Origin: Bradyrhizobium manausense
GTDB lineage: Bacteria; Pseudomonadota; Alphaproteobacteria; Rhizobiales; Xanthobacteraceae
DNA: 64,000 nt
Direction: 5' to 3'
NCBI RefSeq assembly: GCF_018130615.1
Contig: NZ_JAFCKB010000014.1
Coordinates: 124,001 to 188,000 of the forward strand
In this document: piece by piece, positions 1-13,253 of the stretch
Layout: each line of letters begins with the position of its first letter
How positions within the stretch are numbered: position 1 is the stretch's first letter
The notes under the pieces: model-generated
Seen by the model: only the letters and a program-made list of their open reading frames with translations
Told to the model about the DNA's origin: nothing
The model's database searches: none
Program-made: the position numbers and the translations under genes

Positions 1-1313
1 CGCACTTCGGTGCGGAACAGCGCGCGGAACAGCAGTCCGCCGAAATCGCGGACGCCTTCCTTGCCCCACTTCGTCAGGACGAACCACACCGCGCCGAAGC
101 TGGCGACGCCGAGGCCGAAGAAGATCCAGCCGACATGCAATCCGCCTGCCTGCAGCAGCGCGACGAACAGCGAGCCGACCACCATGAAGGCGGCCTGCAG
201 CACGTTGCCGGCGGCGATGATGCGGGCACGTTCATTTGGCAACGACCAGGCCTGCACGGCGGCGAAGGAGGGAACGACGAACAGGCCGCCGCCGAAGGCG
301 AAAGCGACGAAGTCGACCAGCATGCGCAAGCCGGCGAAAGAGGTCGCAAAGTCGACCGCTGCGATGTCCTGGCCCTTGGTAGCCACAGCGATGGCCCAGG
401 CAAGATCAAGGCCGGCGCAGCCCATGATGATGGCGCCGATCGGCACCAGTGCGAGGTTCGGCCGAACGTGGCTCAAGCTGGCCGCGAACAGCGAGCCGAT
501 GGCGATGCCGATCGCGAAGATCGCAAGGCACAGCGTCACCACGCCCTCGGTCCCGCCGACGACATCCTTGACCAGCGCCGGCAGTAGCGACAGCACGATG
601 GCGCCGACCAGCCAGAACCAGGAGACGATCACGGTGCCGTCCCACAGCCGGTGATCCGCGTGCAGCGTCTTGAGCAGGCTGAGCGTCGAGGTCCAGGGAT
701 TGGCATCGACGGGCAGATCAGATGCGGACGGCGTTGTTTGAGGAATGCGGGACGCAAAGGCCCAGGACAGCAGGGCCAGCACGACGACCGCCGATGCGAC
801 CCAGCCCATATGGGCGGAGCCGGCCACGAACTGGCCGCCGGCGACGGTGCCGAGCAGGATCGCCATGAAGGTTGCGCCTTCGACCAGTGCGTTGCCGGTC
901 GCGAGCTCGCCGAGCGCGAGCTGGTCCGGCAGCATGGAATATTTCACGGGACCGAACAGGGCGGCGATGATGCCGAACAATGCGAGCGCTGCGAACAGCA
1001 GCGGCACCGAGTGCAGGAAAAAGCCGGCGGCGGCAAAGCCCGCCGCGAAGATCTCGGCGAATTTCAATCGCCGTGCGACGACCGATTTGACGTATTTGTC
1101 GGCGAGCTGCCCGCCAAGCCCTGACAGGATGAAATAGGGAAAGATGAAGACGGCGCCTGCCACCGTCACCAGCGCATCGCCATGGCCTGTCGCCGCACTG
1201 TAAAGCAGGATGATGACGAGCGCGTTCTTGAGCACATTGTCATTGAGCGCCGAGAAAAATTGCGCCCAGAACAGCGGCGCAAAGCGGCGTGACGACATCA
1301 AATCCCTGATCAT
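1..1313 (-). CDS. MFS transporter, LplT-like, 3' end outside window
   Basis: The reverse frame is open from an ATG at 1313 to the window edge, about 437 residues without a stop. The N-terminus carries the pattern FWAQFFSALNDNVLKNAL, typical of LplT-type lysophospholipid transporters of the major facilitator superfamily, followed by many hydrophobic segments (for example around 1180-1080 and 640-560). In many alphaproteobacteria such an MFS half is fused to acyltransferase and acyl-ACP synthetase domains for lysophospholipid re-acylation. The frame is still open at base 1, so that fusion is possible but not visible. The upstream neighbour is a gene-free stretch. I am confident of the MFS family, less so of the substrate. 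Confidence 0.75.
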   Translation of the reverse strand, partial: MIRDLMSSRRFAPLFWAQFFSALNDNVLKNALVIILLYSAATGHGDALVTVAGAVFIFPYFILSGLGGQLADKYVKSVVARRLKFAEIFAAGFAAAGFFLHSVPLLFAALALFGIIAALFGPVKYSMLPDQLALGELATGNALVEGATFMAILLGTVAGGQFVAGSAHMGWVASAVVVLALLSWAFASRIPQTTPSASDLPVDANPWTSTLSLLKTLHADHRLWDGTVIVSWFWLVGAIVLSLLPALVKDVVGGTEGVVTLCLAIFAIGIAIGSLFAASLSHVRPNLALVPIGAIIMGCAGLDLAWAIAVATKGQDIAAVDFATSFAGLRMLVDFVAFAFGGGLFVVPSFAAVQAWSLPNERARIIAAGNVLQAAFMVVGSLFVALLQAGGLHVGWIFFGLGVASFGAVWFVLTKWGKEGVRDFGGLLFRALFRTEV

Positions 1314-1675
1314 GACTAGTCCTGTTTTGGAAAGGCAGCCTGAGGTTGTTACCTTGTCGGTGAAATGTCACGACCGGAAGGCTATGGGAGGAGCGATTTG
1401 CAGGTGACGATGGTCGCCGGCCTGCTGTGTCCCCCTCGGTCCCTCCGATCCTGTTGGTCTCCAAGTGCTCTCGTTAGGTTCGCAAATATCCCGTCGCGGC
1501 CGCAGTATCGGGCGGAAATGCCGCGCTTGCCGGGATATCGCCCGGGGGCGATAAGGAAAAGCTGAACGGCATCTCTGACATCAGCGAAGTCGGCCACGAA
1601 TGTCCTGACATAGTAAGTCCTTTGTTGCATCCGGCCCTCGCATTCGAATGGACCCGCATGCGTGGACGCCTCTCC
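1314..1675. other. gene-poor stretch
   Basis: About 360 bases between the MFS start and the small reverse gene. The short frames here show no family resemblance and no good ribosome site. It presumably carries the promoter of the MFS gene. I see no strong hairpin. Confidence 0.4.
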
Positions 1676-1942
1676 TCAGGTGAGATGAGCGAGATGGCGA
1701 AAGGGGTTCAAGCGGCCGAGCAGGCTGAAGCGGCGGCCCTCGTGGCGGGCACTGGCGCGGCTCGCCCGCCACATCCGGAAGGTCGCGCGCCGCTCGGTGA
1801 GCACGCCGGCAATGTCGCAGGCATTTGCGATGCGATCGATCGGGGCCATGACGAACCGCAGCAGCGCGCGGCCGAGCCTGGTCACGAGAGCCGCAGCGTC
1901 ATCGATGAAGGTGGAGGCGATATCAACAGCAAGGGTTTGCAT
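1676..1942 (-). CDS. small conserved-looking protein, function unknown
   Basis: An 88-residue protein beginning MQTLAVDIASTFIDDAA, with a GGAG ribosome site nine bases before its ATG. It has an amphipathic N-terminal half and a basic, arginine-rich C-terminal half (RMWRASRASARHEGRR). It is transcribed away from the TetR gene and shares its operator region, so it is a likely target of that repressor. I do not recognise a family. The good ribosome site and divergent placement argue that it is real, but coding evidence is modest. Confidence 0.5.
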   Translation of the reverse strand: MQTLAVDIASTFIDDAAALVTRLGRALLRFVMAPIDRIANACDIAGVLTERRATFRMWRASRASARHEGRRFSLLGRLNPFRHLAHLT

Positions 1943-1963
1943 TTTGCAGGTCTCCAGGTTAAT

Positions 1964-2008
1964 TTGAACATTGTTCAAATGAGTAGCTTGAAAATGAACA
2001 ATGTTCAA
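1964..2008. promoter_or_regulatory. twin palindromic operator of the TetR regulator
   Basis: Two near-identical palindromes lie 30 bases apart centre to centre, three helical turns: TTGAACATTGTTCAA at 1964-1978 and TGAACAATGTTCA at 1995-2007. The first ends just before the TetR ATG at 1979 and the second lies inside its first codons. This is a classic arrangement for autorepression. The same sites sit just upstream of the divergent small gene that starts at 1942. Confidence 0.7.
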
Positions 2009-2614
2009 GAAGAATCGCTGCGAGATCAGAAAAAAAATCGGCGCCGGCTCCAGATCCTGGAGATCGCCCGTCGCATTATCGCAACTAAGGGATTGAGATC
2101 GTTGAAGGTTCGGGACGTGGCCGAGGCCGCCGGCTGTTCGGTCGGCAGCGTCTATAACGAGTTCGGCGACTTCGACGGGGTGATCCTGACGGTCAATCGG
2201 GAGACGGTTCAGGCGCTGACGATGCGGCTGGGCGGGGTTCCGGCCGAGGACCCGGTCCGCCAGCTCTATGGTCTGGCCGAGACCTATCTCGACTTCTTCG
2301 CCGAGCACGCCAATCTGCTGCGCTCGCTGTTCGAGCATCGGATGGAGGACGATCGTCCTTATCCCGACGACATCCTCCAGATGGTGATGGATGCCTTCGC
2401 GTTGATGCATCCGCCGCTGGTGCGGGTGCTACCGGATGCGGATGACGTGAAGATCGCGCTGCTGTCGCGCACGCTGTTCTCGGCAGTGCACGGGATCATC
2501 TCCCTGGGCCTCGAAGAGCGCATGGTCGCCGTGCCGCCGCAGATGCTGCGTCAGCAAGTCACGCAGTTCCTGGACGCGCATCTCGTGGGTCTTGGCATCC
2601 TGCCGGCACGCTAA
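1979..2614 (+). CDS. TetR/AcrR family transcriptional regulator
   Basis: A 211-residue protein. A helix-turn-helix lies near residues 25-65 (ILEIARRIIATKGLRSLKV, then AGCSVGSVYNEFGD), and the C-terminal all-helical part fits a TetR ligand and dimer domain. The frame is open further upstream, but the ATG at 1979 (or 1994) fits the family N-terminus. That start is embedded in the twin palindromes, so the operator overlaps the start codon. The gene ends 16 bases from the convergent diguanylate cyclase. The likely role is to repress itself and the divergent small gene in response to an unknown ligand. Confidence 0.85.
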   Translation: MSSLKMNNVQEESLRDQKKNRRRLQILEIARRIIATKGLRSLKVRDVAEAAGCSVGSVYNEFGDFDGVILTVNRETVQALTMRLGGVPAEDPVRQLYGLAETYLDFFAEHANLLRSLFEHRMEDDRPYPDDILQMVMDAFALMHPPLVRVLPDADDVKIALLSRTLFSAVHGIISLGLEERMVAVPPQMLRQQVTQFLDAHLVGLGILPAR

Positions 2615-2629
2615 CTGGGACGGCCGCTG

Positions 2630-3958
2630 TCACGCGCGCGCAGCTTCGCGCGGCCTGGTGGCGACGACAACGACGTCCGGTTTCCCGTTGTCGACCTGAA
2701 CCCGGTTGCGTCCCTTTTCCTTGGCGCGATAGCAGGCGGCATCCGCCCACCGCATCGCCTCCTCGAGTGTGGTATTGCCGTCGGCAATGCAGGCAACGCC
2801 GATGCTGGCGGTCACCGCAAAGCAGCGGTCGTCCCAGGCGAAGTTGAACAGCTCGAGCGACCGCCGCAACCGCTCGGCGATATCGACGGCGTCGTAGGGC
2901 GCGCATTGCGGCAGGACCAGTCCGAATTCGTCGCCGCCGAGCCGGGCGACCAGATCGTGCGCTCGCCGGTCCCGCTGCAGCAATTGCGCGACCTGACACA
3001 GCAACCGATCGCCGGCGAGATGGCCGCAACTGTCGTTGACGCTCTTGAACTGGTCGAGGTCGAGCAGGATCAGGCTGAGTGAGCCTTCACCACGACTATC
3101 GAGCTCGCTCTGCAGGCGCGCCTCGAAGGCTCGCCGGTTGGCGATACCGGTCAGCCAGTCATGCGAGGCCTGGAAGGCGAGCCGCTCCTTTTCGGCATGC
3201 AGCGCATCCTCGAACGCCTGCCGCTGCAGCACCAATCGTCGCGTGTGCCAGATCAGGAGCAGGATCAAGCTCGCGGCGGTCGCGATGTTCAGGCATGTCA
3301 GCGTCAGCTTGATGGCGCGGGAGCCTTCTCCCAGCACGGTCGAGAACCGCTCGGCATGCCCCGTGAACTGCCGGTTCAGCTCGGAGAGCCGCAACGACAG
3401 GGTTTGCAGGCGGTGGCTGTCGCCAATCGGACCGTTCCTCAATTCACTCCGGATGACTTCGCCGAAGACGCTGAGCTCCAGCAGCATCGGGTCAGTGGCA
3501 GTCCACTCCCGGATCGCTTCCCGGAAGAAGCTGACCTGGTTGAAATAGCGGTACAGCCAGATCAGGCCGGGCACGTCATCCGGGTGGTTCCCGCCCTGCA
3601 AAAAGCCGATGCGCGCGGTCTCGACGTCGACCGGATCGCGCTCAAGCGCGCATCTTGCATATTCGTCACCGATCGGAACGGCGAGCGATGTCTGGTACTC
3701 TGCGAACTGGCTGGCTTCGCCCGAATGCAGATAGAGATTGAGAAAATAGACGGCGTTCTTCTGCGAGCGCGACCACATCGCCTCGCCTGCGACATAGGCG
3801 CGAACCGACGACATCACTTCCAAGCTGAATCCGGCAATCGTCGCCTGGAGCACAACGACCATGACGAAGGGCGAGACGAGCTTGATCACGTGAAGGAAGC
3901 TGCGTTCCCTCGCCGACGTTGCTTTTCTGCGAAACACTGCGTTCCCCAAATCGCTCAA
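2630..3958 (-). CDS. membrane-bound diguanylate cyclase (GGDEF)
   Basis: A 442-residue protein that should make c-di-GMP from GTP. A first membrane helix is at about residues 25-45. A region of about 165 residues follows, presumably periplasmic and sensory and matching no domain I can name, then a second helix at about 217-236 and a short coiled linker. The GGDEF domain covers roughly 260-430. The active-site motif is intact (RLGGDEF, GGDEF at 341-345), and the inhibitory I-site RxxD is present at 332-335 with the usual five-residue spacing. An active enzyme with product inhibition is therefore expected. No EAL domain is present. Confidence 0.92.
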   Translation of the reverse strand: MSDLGNAVFRRKATSARERSFLHVIKLVSPFVMVVVLQATIAGFSLEVMSSVRAYVAGEAMWSRSQKNAVYFLNLYLHSGEASQFAEYQTSLAVPIGDEYARCALERDPVDVETARIGFLQGGNHPDDVPGLIWLYRYFNQVSFFREAIREWTATDPMLLELSVFGEVIRSELRNGPIGDSHRLQTLSLRLSELNRQFTGHAERFSTVLGEGSRAIKLTLTCLNIATAASLILLLIWHTRRLVLQRQAFEDALHAEKERLAFQASHDWLTGIANRRAFEARLQSELDSRGEGSLSLILLDLDQFKSVNDSCGHLAGDRLLCQVAQLLQRDRRAHDLVARLGGDEFGLVLPQCAPYDAVDIAERLRRSLELFNFAWDDRCFAVTASIGVACIADGNTTLEEAMRWADAACYRAKEKGRNRVQVDNGKPDVVVVATRPREAARA

Positions 3959-4181
3959 CGACCCCAGCGGAGCGGTCCGCTGATAACGCGAATAAGACGG
4001 GAACGCTGCTTAACTCGACCTGAAATTGTCGAGAGACCGTGGCGCAAGGTGAAAGCGCCATGAAACGGATGCGCGCAGATCGCAGCAAATGCGACGAAGC
4101 CGGAACCGCCGCGGCATCACCGCGCAGATGTCGCGAATCCAAACGTTGCGATTTACTCGATCGAGAGAATTTGGCCCGGCG

Positions 4182-5486
4182 CTAGACCAGCACCGGCTTG
4201 CGGACGCGGCCGGCGTCGCCGAACACACGCAGATAGCGCTCGATCTCCGAGGGCATGCCGGTCGCCTTCTCCGGATTGTCGGAGAGCTTGACGGCCGGAT
4301 GTCCGTCGACCGACGATACCTTGCAGACCAGTGAGATCGGATCGAGATTGAACGAGCCGTCGGGCGCGCAGCCGACGAAATCATTGGTGAGGTTGGTGCC
4401 CCAGCCGAACGACAGTCGTACGCGGCCGGCGAAGTGGTGATAGGTCTCCTCGATCGAGCCGACATCCATCGCGTCGGAGAACACAAGCAGCTTGTCTTTG
4501 GGGTTGCGGCCCTTCTTCTCCCACCAGGCGACGATCTCCTCGCCGGCCTGGATCGGCGGCGCGCTGTCGGGGCGGAAACCGGTCCAGTCGGCGACCCATT
4601 CCGGGGCATCGCGCAGGAAGGCCTTCGTCCCGAAGGCGTCCGGCAGCGCGATCAGCAGATTGCCGCCATAGGTCTGGCGCCACTGGTCGAGGATGCGATA
4701 GGGCGCCCAACGCAATTCCTCGTCGTCCCTGGCGAGCGCGGCCGCGACCATCGGCAGCTCGTGCGCATTGGTGCCGATTGCCTCGAGATCGTTGTCCATC
4801 GCGAGCAGCACGTTGGAGGTGCCGATGAAGGACGGTCCCAGCCCCTCCTTCACCGCTTCCACGCACCAGCGCTGCCAGAGGAAGCCGTGGCGGCGGCGGG
4901 TGCCGAAGTCGGACAGCCGCAAATTCTCGAGTCCACGCAGCCGCTCGACCTTGGTCCACAGCTTGGCCTTGGCGCGGGCATAGAGCACGTCGAGCTCGAA
5001 GCGGCCGCGGCCTTTCATCGCCGAACGCGAGCGCAATTCGTTGAGAATGGCGAGGGCGGGAATCTCCCACATCGTGGTGTGAGCCCAGGGCCCGTGGAAA
5101 TGCAGCTCGTACTGGCCCTCGACCTTGCGCAGCTCGTATTCGGGAAGGCGGAATTCGGCGAGCCAGCGGATGAAGTCCGCCGAGAACATGTGGGTCTTGC
5201 CGTAGAAGGTATTACCGGCAAGCCAGATCAGCTCTTTCTTGGTGAAGCGGATGGTGCGGGCATGGTCGAGCTGGGCGCGCAGCTCGCCCTCGTCGATGAT
5301 CTCGGCGAGCCGCACATGGCGCGAGCGGTTGATGACCGAAAATGTAACCTGCTGATCCGGGTATGATTCCCGAATCATTTGTAACATCAATAGCTTATAG
5401 AAGTCGGTATCGAGCAGGCTGCGGATGATGGGATCCAGCCGCCAGCTGTGATTGTAGGTTCGGTTCGCAATGTCGGTCACTGTCAT
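4182..5486 (-). CDS. pncB: nicotinate phosphoribosyltransferase
   Basis: A 434-residue cytosolic enzyme of NAD salvage (Preiss-Handler pathway). It joins nicotinate to phosphoribosyl pyrophosphate, giving nicotinate mononucleotide. Family landmarks include [13 protein letters not shown] near the N-terminus, [10 protein letters not shown] and [10 protein letters not shown] in the middle, and [17 protein letters not shown], which fits the phosphate-binding region. The length matches bacterial PncB. It stands alone, with about 220 non-coding bases separating it from the diguanylate cyclase start. Confidence 0.95.
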   Translation of the reverse strand: MTVTDIANRTYNHSWRLDPIIRSLLDTDFYKLLMLQMIRESYPDQQVTFSVINRSRHVRLAEIIDEGELRAQLDHARTIRFTKKELIWLAGNTFYGKTHMFSADFIRWLAEFRLPEYELRKVEGQYELHFHGPWAHTTMWEIPALAILNELRSRSAMKGRGRFELDVLYARAKAKLWTKVERLRGLENLRLSDFGTRRRHGFLWQRWCVEAVKEGLGPSFIGTSNVLLAMDNDLEAIGTNAHELPMVAAALARDDEELRWAPYRILDQWRQTYGGNLLIALPDAFGTKAFLRDAPEWVADWTGFRPDSAPPIQAGEEIVAWWEKKGRNPKDKLLVFSDAMDVGSIEETYHHFAGRVRLSFGWGTNLTNDFVGCAPDGSFNLDPISLVCKVSSVDGHPAVKLSDNPEKATGMPSEIERYLRVFGDAGRVRKPVLV

Positions 5487-5619
5487 GACCGAATTCTAGC
5501 GTGGCCGACCGCGCGCAACCAGTGGGTTTGGCGAGAGGGCAGGGCCACGCCCCACCCTCGGCGGCAGCGTTGCCCGGGGCGGCCGCCTCAGCGGCAGCGT
5601 AGTCTCTCCATCCTATTCC

Positions 5620-6837
5620 CTACATCGCGTCGAACTGTCCAGTGAGCGTGACGCGCGGGCCGTGCGTGTAGCGGTCTGGCGTGAAACCGGAGCCGGAGGA
5701 GCCGGCCTGGTTGAACACGTTGATGAACGTGTCGAGCCGATAGCCTGCGCCGAGCTTCAGGTTTTGCGTCAGCCAATAGGACACGCCGACCTGAATGTCG
5801 GCACTTAGTATGCCGGCAAAGAGTCGATCACCGCCCGTCGCGAGCAGGTCCGTGGCAGAGGGAGCCGGGCCTGTCACGACGGTCATGGTCCTCGCCGTGA
5901 CCTGCGACTGCTGCCGCCCGAACAGCAAGGCGACGTCACCGTTATAGTCGAACGACCATTTTCCGGCGAATGGGACCGAGCCTTCGACGCCGATAAGAGG
6001 TCCTGCACCCAAGAAGCTCGCCCGCGTGTCGTTGAAATTCGAGAGCGTGAAGGAAGCGCCGCCAAGCGTAGCGGCCTGGACATCCGAATTCCAACTCCGG
6101 GTGACGAATTCGGCGACGCGAACACCGCCCTTCAACTGAAGCGCGTCTGGCCCGTGCCCGGCAATGTCACGTCCCACCGCAAGATCGGCAAGCCAGTGAG
6201 TTTCCTTGTATGCAGCCCCAAAGGTCTCCGTTCCCACGGCCCCGCCGCCGGCGATGGCGATAGTTCGCTGGCCGTCGGTCTTGCCGCCTTCACCGTAACG
6301 GAATTGGCCGCTGATGTGCCAGGGAGATCCGGCGAAGCGATGGTCGAATCCGACGGCCGCTTCCCAGCCCACCTCGGGTGTCAGATCGAATGCACCGGTC
6401 ACACCATTATTGTCGTAATTGTTGAACACTGGATCTCCGCCGCTCCAGATAGCGCCGCCTTCGATCCAAGCCCTGAACTGCCCCGGAGCTCCAGGTGGGA
6501 GTGCCTTGACCGGCAGGTCGGCGGCGTAGGCTTGCAATGGGCTACTGCTCCGTTGCGTCGGAGTCGACATCGCGGCGGACGCACTGCTTTCCTGCCGAGA
6601 TCGGGCGACGGTCCCGGCGGATGCGATCGCCGCGCTTGCGCTTTGCGATTTCAGCCGTGCGTTGTCCCGAAGCAGCCGCTGGCTTTCGCGCAACGCGGTG
6701 TTTTCCTTCCGGATCGCGTCGCTTTGCCTTTCGAGAACTTCGAGGCGCGCCTTGGTGTCTTCGAGCTCACCGGCCACGGCGCCCGTCGACGTCAATGCCG
6801 CACTCGCGCCGAGCATGACTGCAATAATTTTCTTCAT
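5620..6837 (-). CDS. outer-membrane barrel protein, Lpg1974-like
   Basis: A 405-residue exported protein. A clear signal peptide (MKKIIAVMLGASAALTSTGA, cut near AVAGE) is followed by a coiled coil at about residues 25-65 (LEVLERQSDAIRKENTALR) and a low-complexity linker. Beta-rich sequence with barrel-like alternation then runs to the C-terminus, ending TLTGQFDAM. I chose the ATG at 6837 over the one at 6858 because it has a GAGG ribosome site eight bases away and starts the signal peptide exactly. Coiled-coil-plus-barrel proteins of this type are usually annotated as Lpg1974-family pore-forming outer-membrane proteins. Substrate unknown. Confidence 0.75.
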   Translation of the reverse strand: MKKIIAVMLGASAALTSTGAVAGELEDTKARLEVLERQSDAIRKENTALRESQRLLRDNARLKSQSASAAIASAGTVARSRQESSASAAMSTPTQRSSSPLQAYAADLPVKALPPGAPGQFRAWIEGGAIWSGGDPVFNNYDNNGVTGAFDLTPEVGWEAAVGFDHRFAGSPWHISGQFRYGEGGKTDGQRTIAIAGGGAVGTETFGAAYKETHWLADLAVGRDIAGHGPDALQLKGGVRVAEFVTRSWNSDVQAATLGGASFTLSNFNDTRASFLGAGPLIGVEGSVPFAGKWSFDYNGDVALLFGRQQSQVTARTMTVVTGPAPSATDLLATGGDRLFAGILSADIQVGVSYWLTQNLKLGAGYRLDTFINVFNQAGSSGSGFTPDRYTHGPRVTLTGQFDAM

Positions 6838-7000
6838 TGTATGCACCTCGTCCCGCACCAGTTCCAGTTGCGCGCACCGTGAGGGCGAATCGCGGATCGC
6901 GCATCAACCAGACGGTTGAACTCGGCCGGCGGTCGCGCATGGCGCGATATTTCAGGACGTTGGTGTGGCCGATCGGCCGCAGCTTGTGCTCAATGCTTGG

Positions 7001-8809
<1,809 letters not shown>

Positions 8810-8812
8810 GCC

Positions 8813-9439
8813 ATGCCGCAGCCGCTCAACTATCTCAAGGAAACCGCCTCGCAGACCGCAGGGCCCTACGTTCATATCGGCCTGATTCCGGCCATGGCCG
8901 GCTTCGACATTTTCGAGAAGAATTTCTCCAACGTGCTGGTGACGCCGAACACGCAAGGCGAGCGTATCACGCTGGAAGGCAAGGTGCTCGACGGCAGCGG
9001 CTCGCCGTTGCGCGACGTGCTCCTCGAGATCTGGCAGGCCAACGCGGCCGGCCGCTACAACCATCCAGCCGACCGCTCCGCCGGCGCGCTGGACCAGGAT
9101 TTCCGCGGCTGGGGTCGTGGCGGCTCGGACTTCGACAGTGGCCTCATCACGTTCGAGACCATCAAGCCCGGCGCCATCGTCGACAAGACGGGCCGCAAAT
9201 GCGCGCCTCACATCAATGTCTGGATCGTCGCGCGCGGCATCAATATCGGTCTCAACACGCGCCTGTACTTCTCCGACGAGGAAGCCGTGAATGCCGACGA
9301 TCCGGTGCTCAACCTGGTTGAGCCGGCCGTGCGCCGCAAGACGCTGATCGCCACGCGCAGCGAGCGCGCCGGCAAGGTCGTGTATTCCTTCACGATCAAT
9401 TTGCAGGGGCCAGACGAGACGGTGTTCTTCGACGTGTGA
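8813..9439 (+). CDS. pcaG: protocatechuate 3,4-dioxygenase alpha subunit
   Basis: A 208-residue alpha subunit, paralogous to PcaH. It shares the intradiol fold (LEGKVLDGSGSPLRDVLLEI, WQANAAGRYNHP, CAPHINVWIVARG) but lacks the full set of iron ligands, as expected for this subunit. It starts three bases after pcaH stops, so the two are co-translated. The start carries the usual alpha N-terminus (LKETASQTAGPYVHIGL). The product forms the alpha-beta protomer of the cytosolic dioxygenase. Confidence 0.95.
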   Translation: MPQPLNYLKETASQTAGPYVHIGLIPAMAGFDIFEKNFSNVLVTPNTQGERITLEGKVLDGSGSPLRDVLLEIWQANAAGRYNHPADRSAGALDQDFRGWGRGGSDFDSGLITFETIKPGAIVDKTGRKCAPHINVWIVARGINIGLNTRLYFSDEEAVNADDPVLNLVEPAVRRKTLIATRSERAGKVVYSFTINLQGPDETVFFDV

Positions 9440-9463
9440 AGATCCGGCGGCCGTCCCGCAGGA

Positions 9464-10075
9464 TCACTCTACCCGGTCGTCGCGGTTGGTCGCTTCGCGC
9501 GCGACGAACTGCGGTGGCTGACGCATCTCGCGCGATCCCGGCCGGTCGGTCGGGGCGCGCCCCACCCTTGGCTTCAGCTCCGCCAAATCAATGAAGAGGT
9601 CCGTCTGGCGGCGCAGGGCGTCGGCGACCATGGGAGGCTGAGTGGAGAGCGTGGAGACGACCGTAACGTGGGCACCGCGGCGTTGCAGGGCTTCCACCAG
9701 CGAACGGAAATTTCCATCGCCCGAGAATAACACGATCCGATCGACGTGCTCTGCGAGCTCCAGCGCACTTACGGCGAGGTCGACATCCATGCTGCCCTTC
9801 ATCTTGCGGCGGCCAGTTGTGACGTCGACGAACTCCTTGGTGAGTTTGGTGACGACGGTGTACCCGTTATAGTCGAGCCAATCGATCAAGGGGCGGATTG
9901 ACGAATACTCCTGATCCTCGACGACCGTCGTGTAGTAGAAGGCGCCCAGCAGCTTTCCGCGGCTCTGGAATTCGCTGAGCAGATGCCTGTAATCGATGTC
10001 GAAGCCGAGCGCCTTGGAGGTGGCATGGAGATTGGCGCCATCGATAAAAAGCGCGATCTTCTCGACTGAAGACAT
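9464..10075 (-). CDS. NYN (PIN-like) domain protein, LabA/DUF88 family
   Basis: A 203-residue cytosolic protein. The NYN fold spans about residues 5-165. The acidic positions typical of this PIN-like nuclease family are present: Asp in FIDGANLHAT, the MKGSMDVDLAVSA motif, and FSGDGNF. The last 35 residues are polar and basic, probably unstructured. Members are presumed metal-dependent RNA-processing enzymes. The convergent neighbour is pcaG, 24 bases away, with no functional link evident. Confidence 0.88.
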   Translation of the reverse strand: MSSVEKIALFIDGANLHATSKALGFDIDYRHLLSEFQSRGKLLGAFYYTTVVEDQEYSSIRPLIDWLDYNGYTVVTKLTKEFVDVTTGRRKMKGSMDVDLAVSALELAEHVDRIVLFSGDGNFRSLVEALQRRGAHVTVVSTLSTQPPMVADALRRQTDLFIDLAELKPRVGRAPTDRPGSREMRQPPQFVAREATNRDDRVE

Positions 10076-10550
10076 TGGGTGTAAATCCTCGGTTCCGTGG
10101 AAAAGCCGGGCGGTCCAGCCGAAATGGCGCGGTGCGTCAGCCCGAAAACTCTGAAGGTGCCGATGGCTTGCTGAAAAACGGCGCCGGCGACCGACAGGGA
10201 TGGCCGCCTTGCGCCAAGGTTAGGGAGGATTCGATGCCACCGGCGCCAGGGCGCCGAATGCAGTCAGGCTAAGGCGCGCGCATTCGCTGCTCAATTGTAC
10301 CGAGGTAAAATGCCTCCATCCAAAGGATAGGGCTCCACATACGAAGGTAGGTGGTCGCTCCGGCAACAGACCAACGGCTGCAGGTGGAAGCTGGGTCGTA
10401 GCATCTTGCGCGTGCTCCCACCGCGCCGCCGGACTATTGTCGTCGCTTCGGTTCCAGATTGAGACCAAAGTCTAGGCGGAACGCCACTGCTGGTCAGGAA
10501 CCAAATCGCTTTCCGATCTTTGCTTTGACACGTCCCGCGCGGAGGGTGTC
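10076..10550. other. non-coding stretch before the SPW gene
   Basis: About 475 bases between divergent genes. Short frames here (for example 10220-10468 on the reverse strand) have no family resemblance or convincing ribosome site. It should hold promoters for the NYN gene and the SPW gene. Nothing else is recognisable. Confidence 0.4.
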
Positions 10551-10928
10551 ATGAGCAAGCTACAAGAGCGCGAAACCGCCCCTGACGTCTACAATCTGTT
10601 TCTCGCCGCCGTTCTCTTCATCTCGCCGTGGCTGTTCAAATTGACGAACAGCCAGGGCAAGATCGATCTTTGGATCACGAGCGCAATCATCGTCGTGCTC
10701 TCGCTTGCGGCTATCATCGCCTACCGGGACTGGGAGGAGTGGATCAACGTCCTGATGGGCGTCTGGCTGATTGCGTCACCCTGGCTGCTCGGATTTCCGC
10801 ACACGCGGGCGATGCATCTGAGCATAGGCTTTGGCATCGTCATCCTGCTTCTGGCCCTGCTCGATCTCTTCTTGCATTACGAGAAGAGACATCCGGAGGA
10901 AGCCCCGGCGGAGAGCGCGCACCAGTAA
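10551..10928 (+). CDS. SPW-repeat integral membrane protein
   Basis: A 125-residue membrane protein with four hydrophobic helices. It holds two copies of the SPW motif, LFISPWLF near residue 25 and LIASPWLLGF near residue 75, which define the SPW repeat family. A strong ribosome site (GGAGGG) lies seven bases before the ATG. The function of the family is unknown. The C-terminus is polar and probably cytoplasmic. It converges on the pobA regulator with nine bases between. Confidence 0.85.
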   Translation: MSKLQERETAPDVYNLFLAAVLFISPWLFKLTNSQGKIDLWITSAIIVVLSLAAIIAYRDWEEWINVLMGVWLIASPWLLGFPHTRAMHLSIGFGIVILLLALLDLFLHYEKRHPEEAPAESAHQ

Positions 10929-10937
10929 GGGTTCGGA

Positions 10938-13066
<2,129 letters not shown>

Positions 13067-13077
13067 CTTAGTGTAAT

Positions 13078-13229
13078 CCCTTCTCCCCTTGTGGGAGAAG
13101 GTGGCGCGAAGCGCCGGATGAGGGGTTGCTTCAGCAGGTCCAAATGTAAGAGGTCACGCGCGGAGAGAACCCCTCACCCGTCTCGCCGCTTTGCGGCGAG
13201 CCACCCTCTCCCACAAGGGGAGAGGGTGC
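13078..13229. repeat. paired inverted intergenic repeat element
   Basis: A left copy beginning CCCTTCTCCCCTTGTGGGAG and a right copy ending in its inverted version (CTCCCACAAGGGGAGAGGGT) flank about 50 bases. Each copy holds its own smaller inverted repeats (GGCGCGAAGCGCC; CTCGCCGCTTTGCGGCGAG). The layout resembles the mobile palindromic intergenic repeats common in Bradyrhizobium genomes. Lying between convergent pobA and the cyclase gene, it could act as a bidirectional terminator. Confidence 0.75.
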
Positions 13230-13253
13230 ACCTGCGCGTGTAGCTCGCAGCCA

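Noticed and set aside
1382-1630. Small reverse frame in the gap after the MFS gene
   Set aside because: No family, no ribosome site and poor coding character.
10220-10468. Small reverse frame between the NYN and SPW genes
   Set aside because: No family resemblance and no convincing ribosome site.
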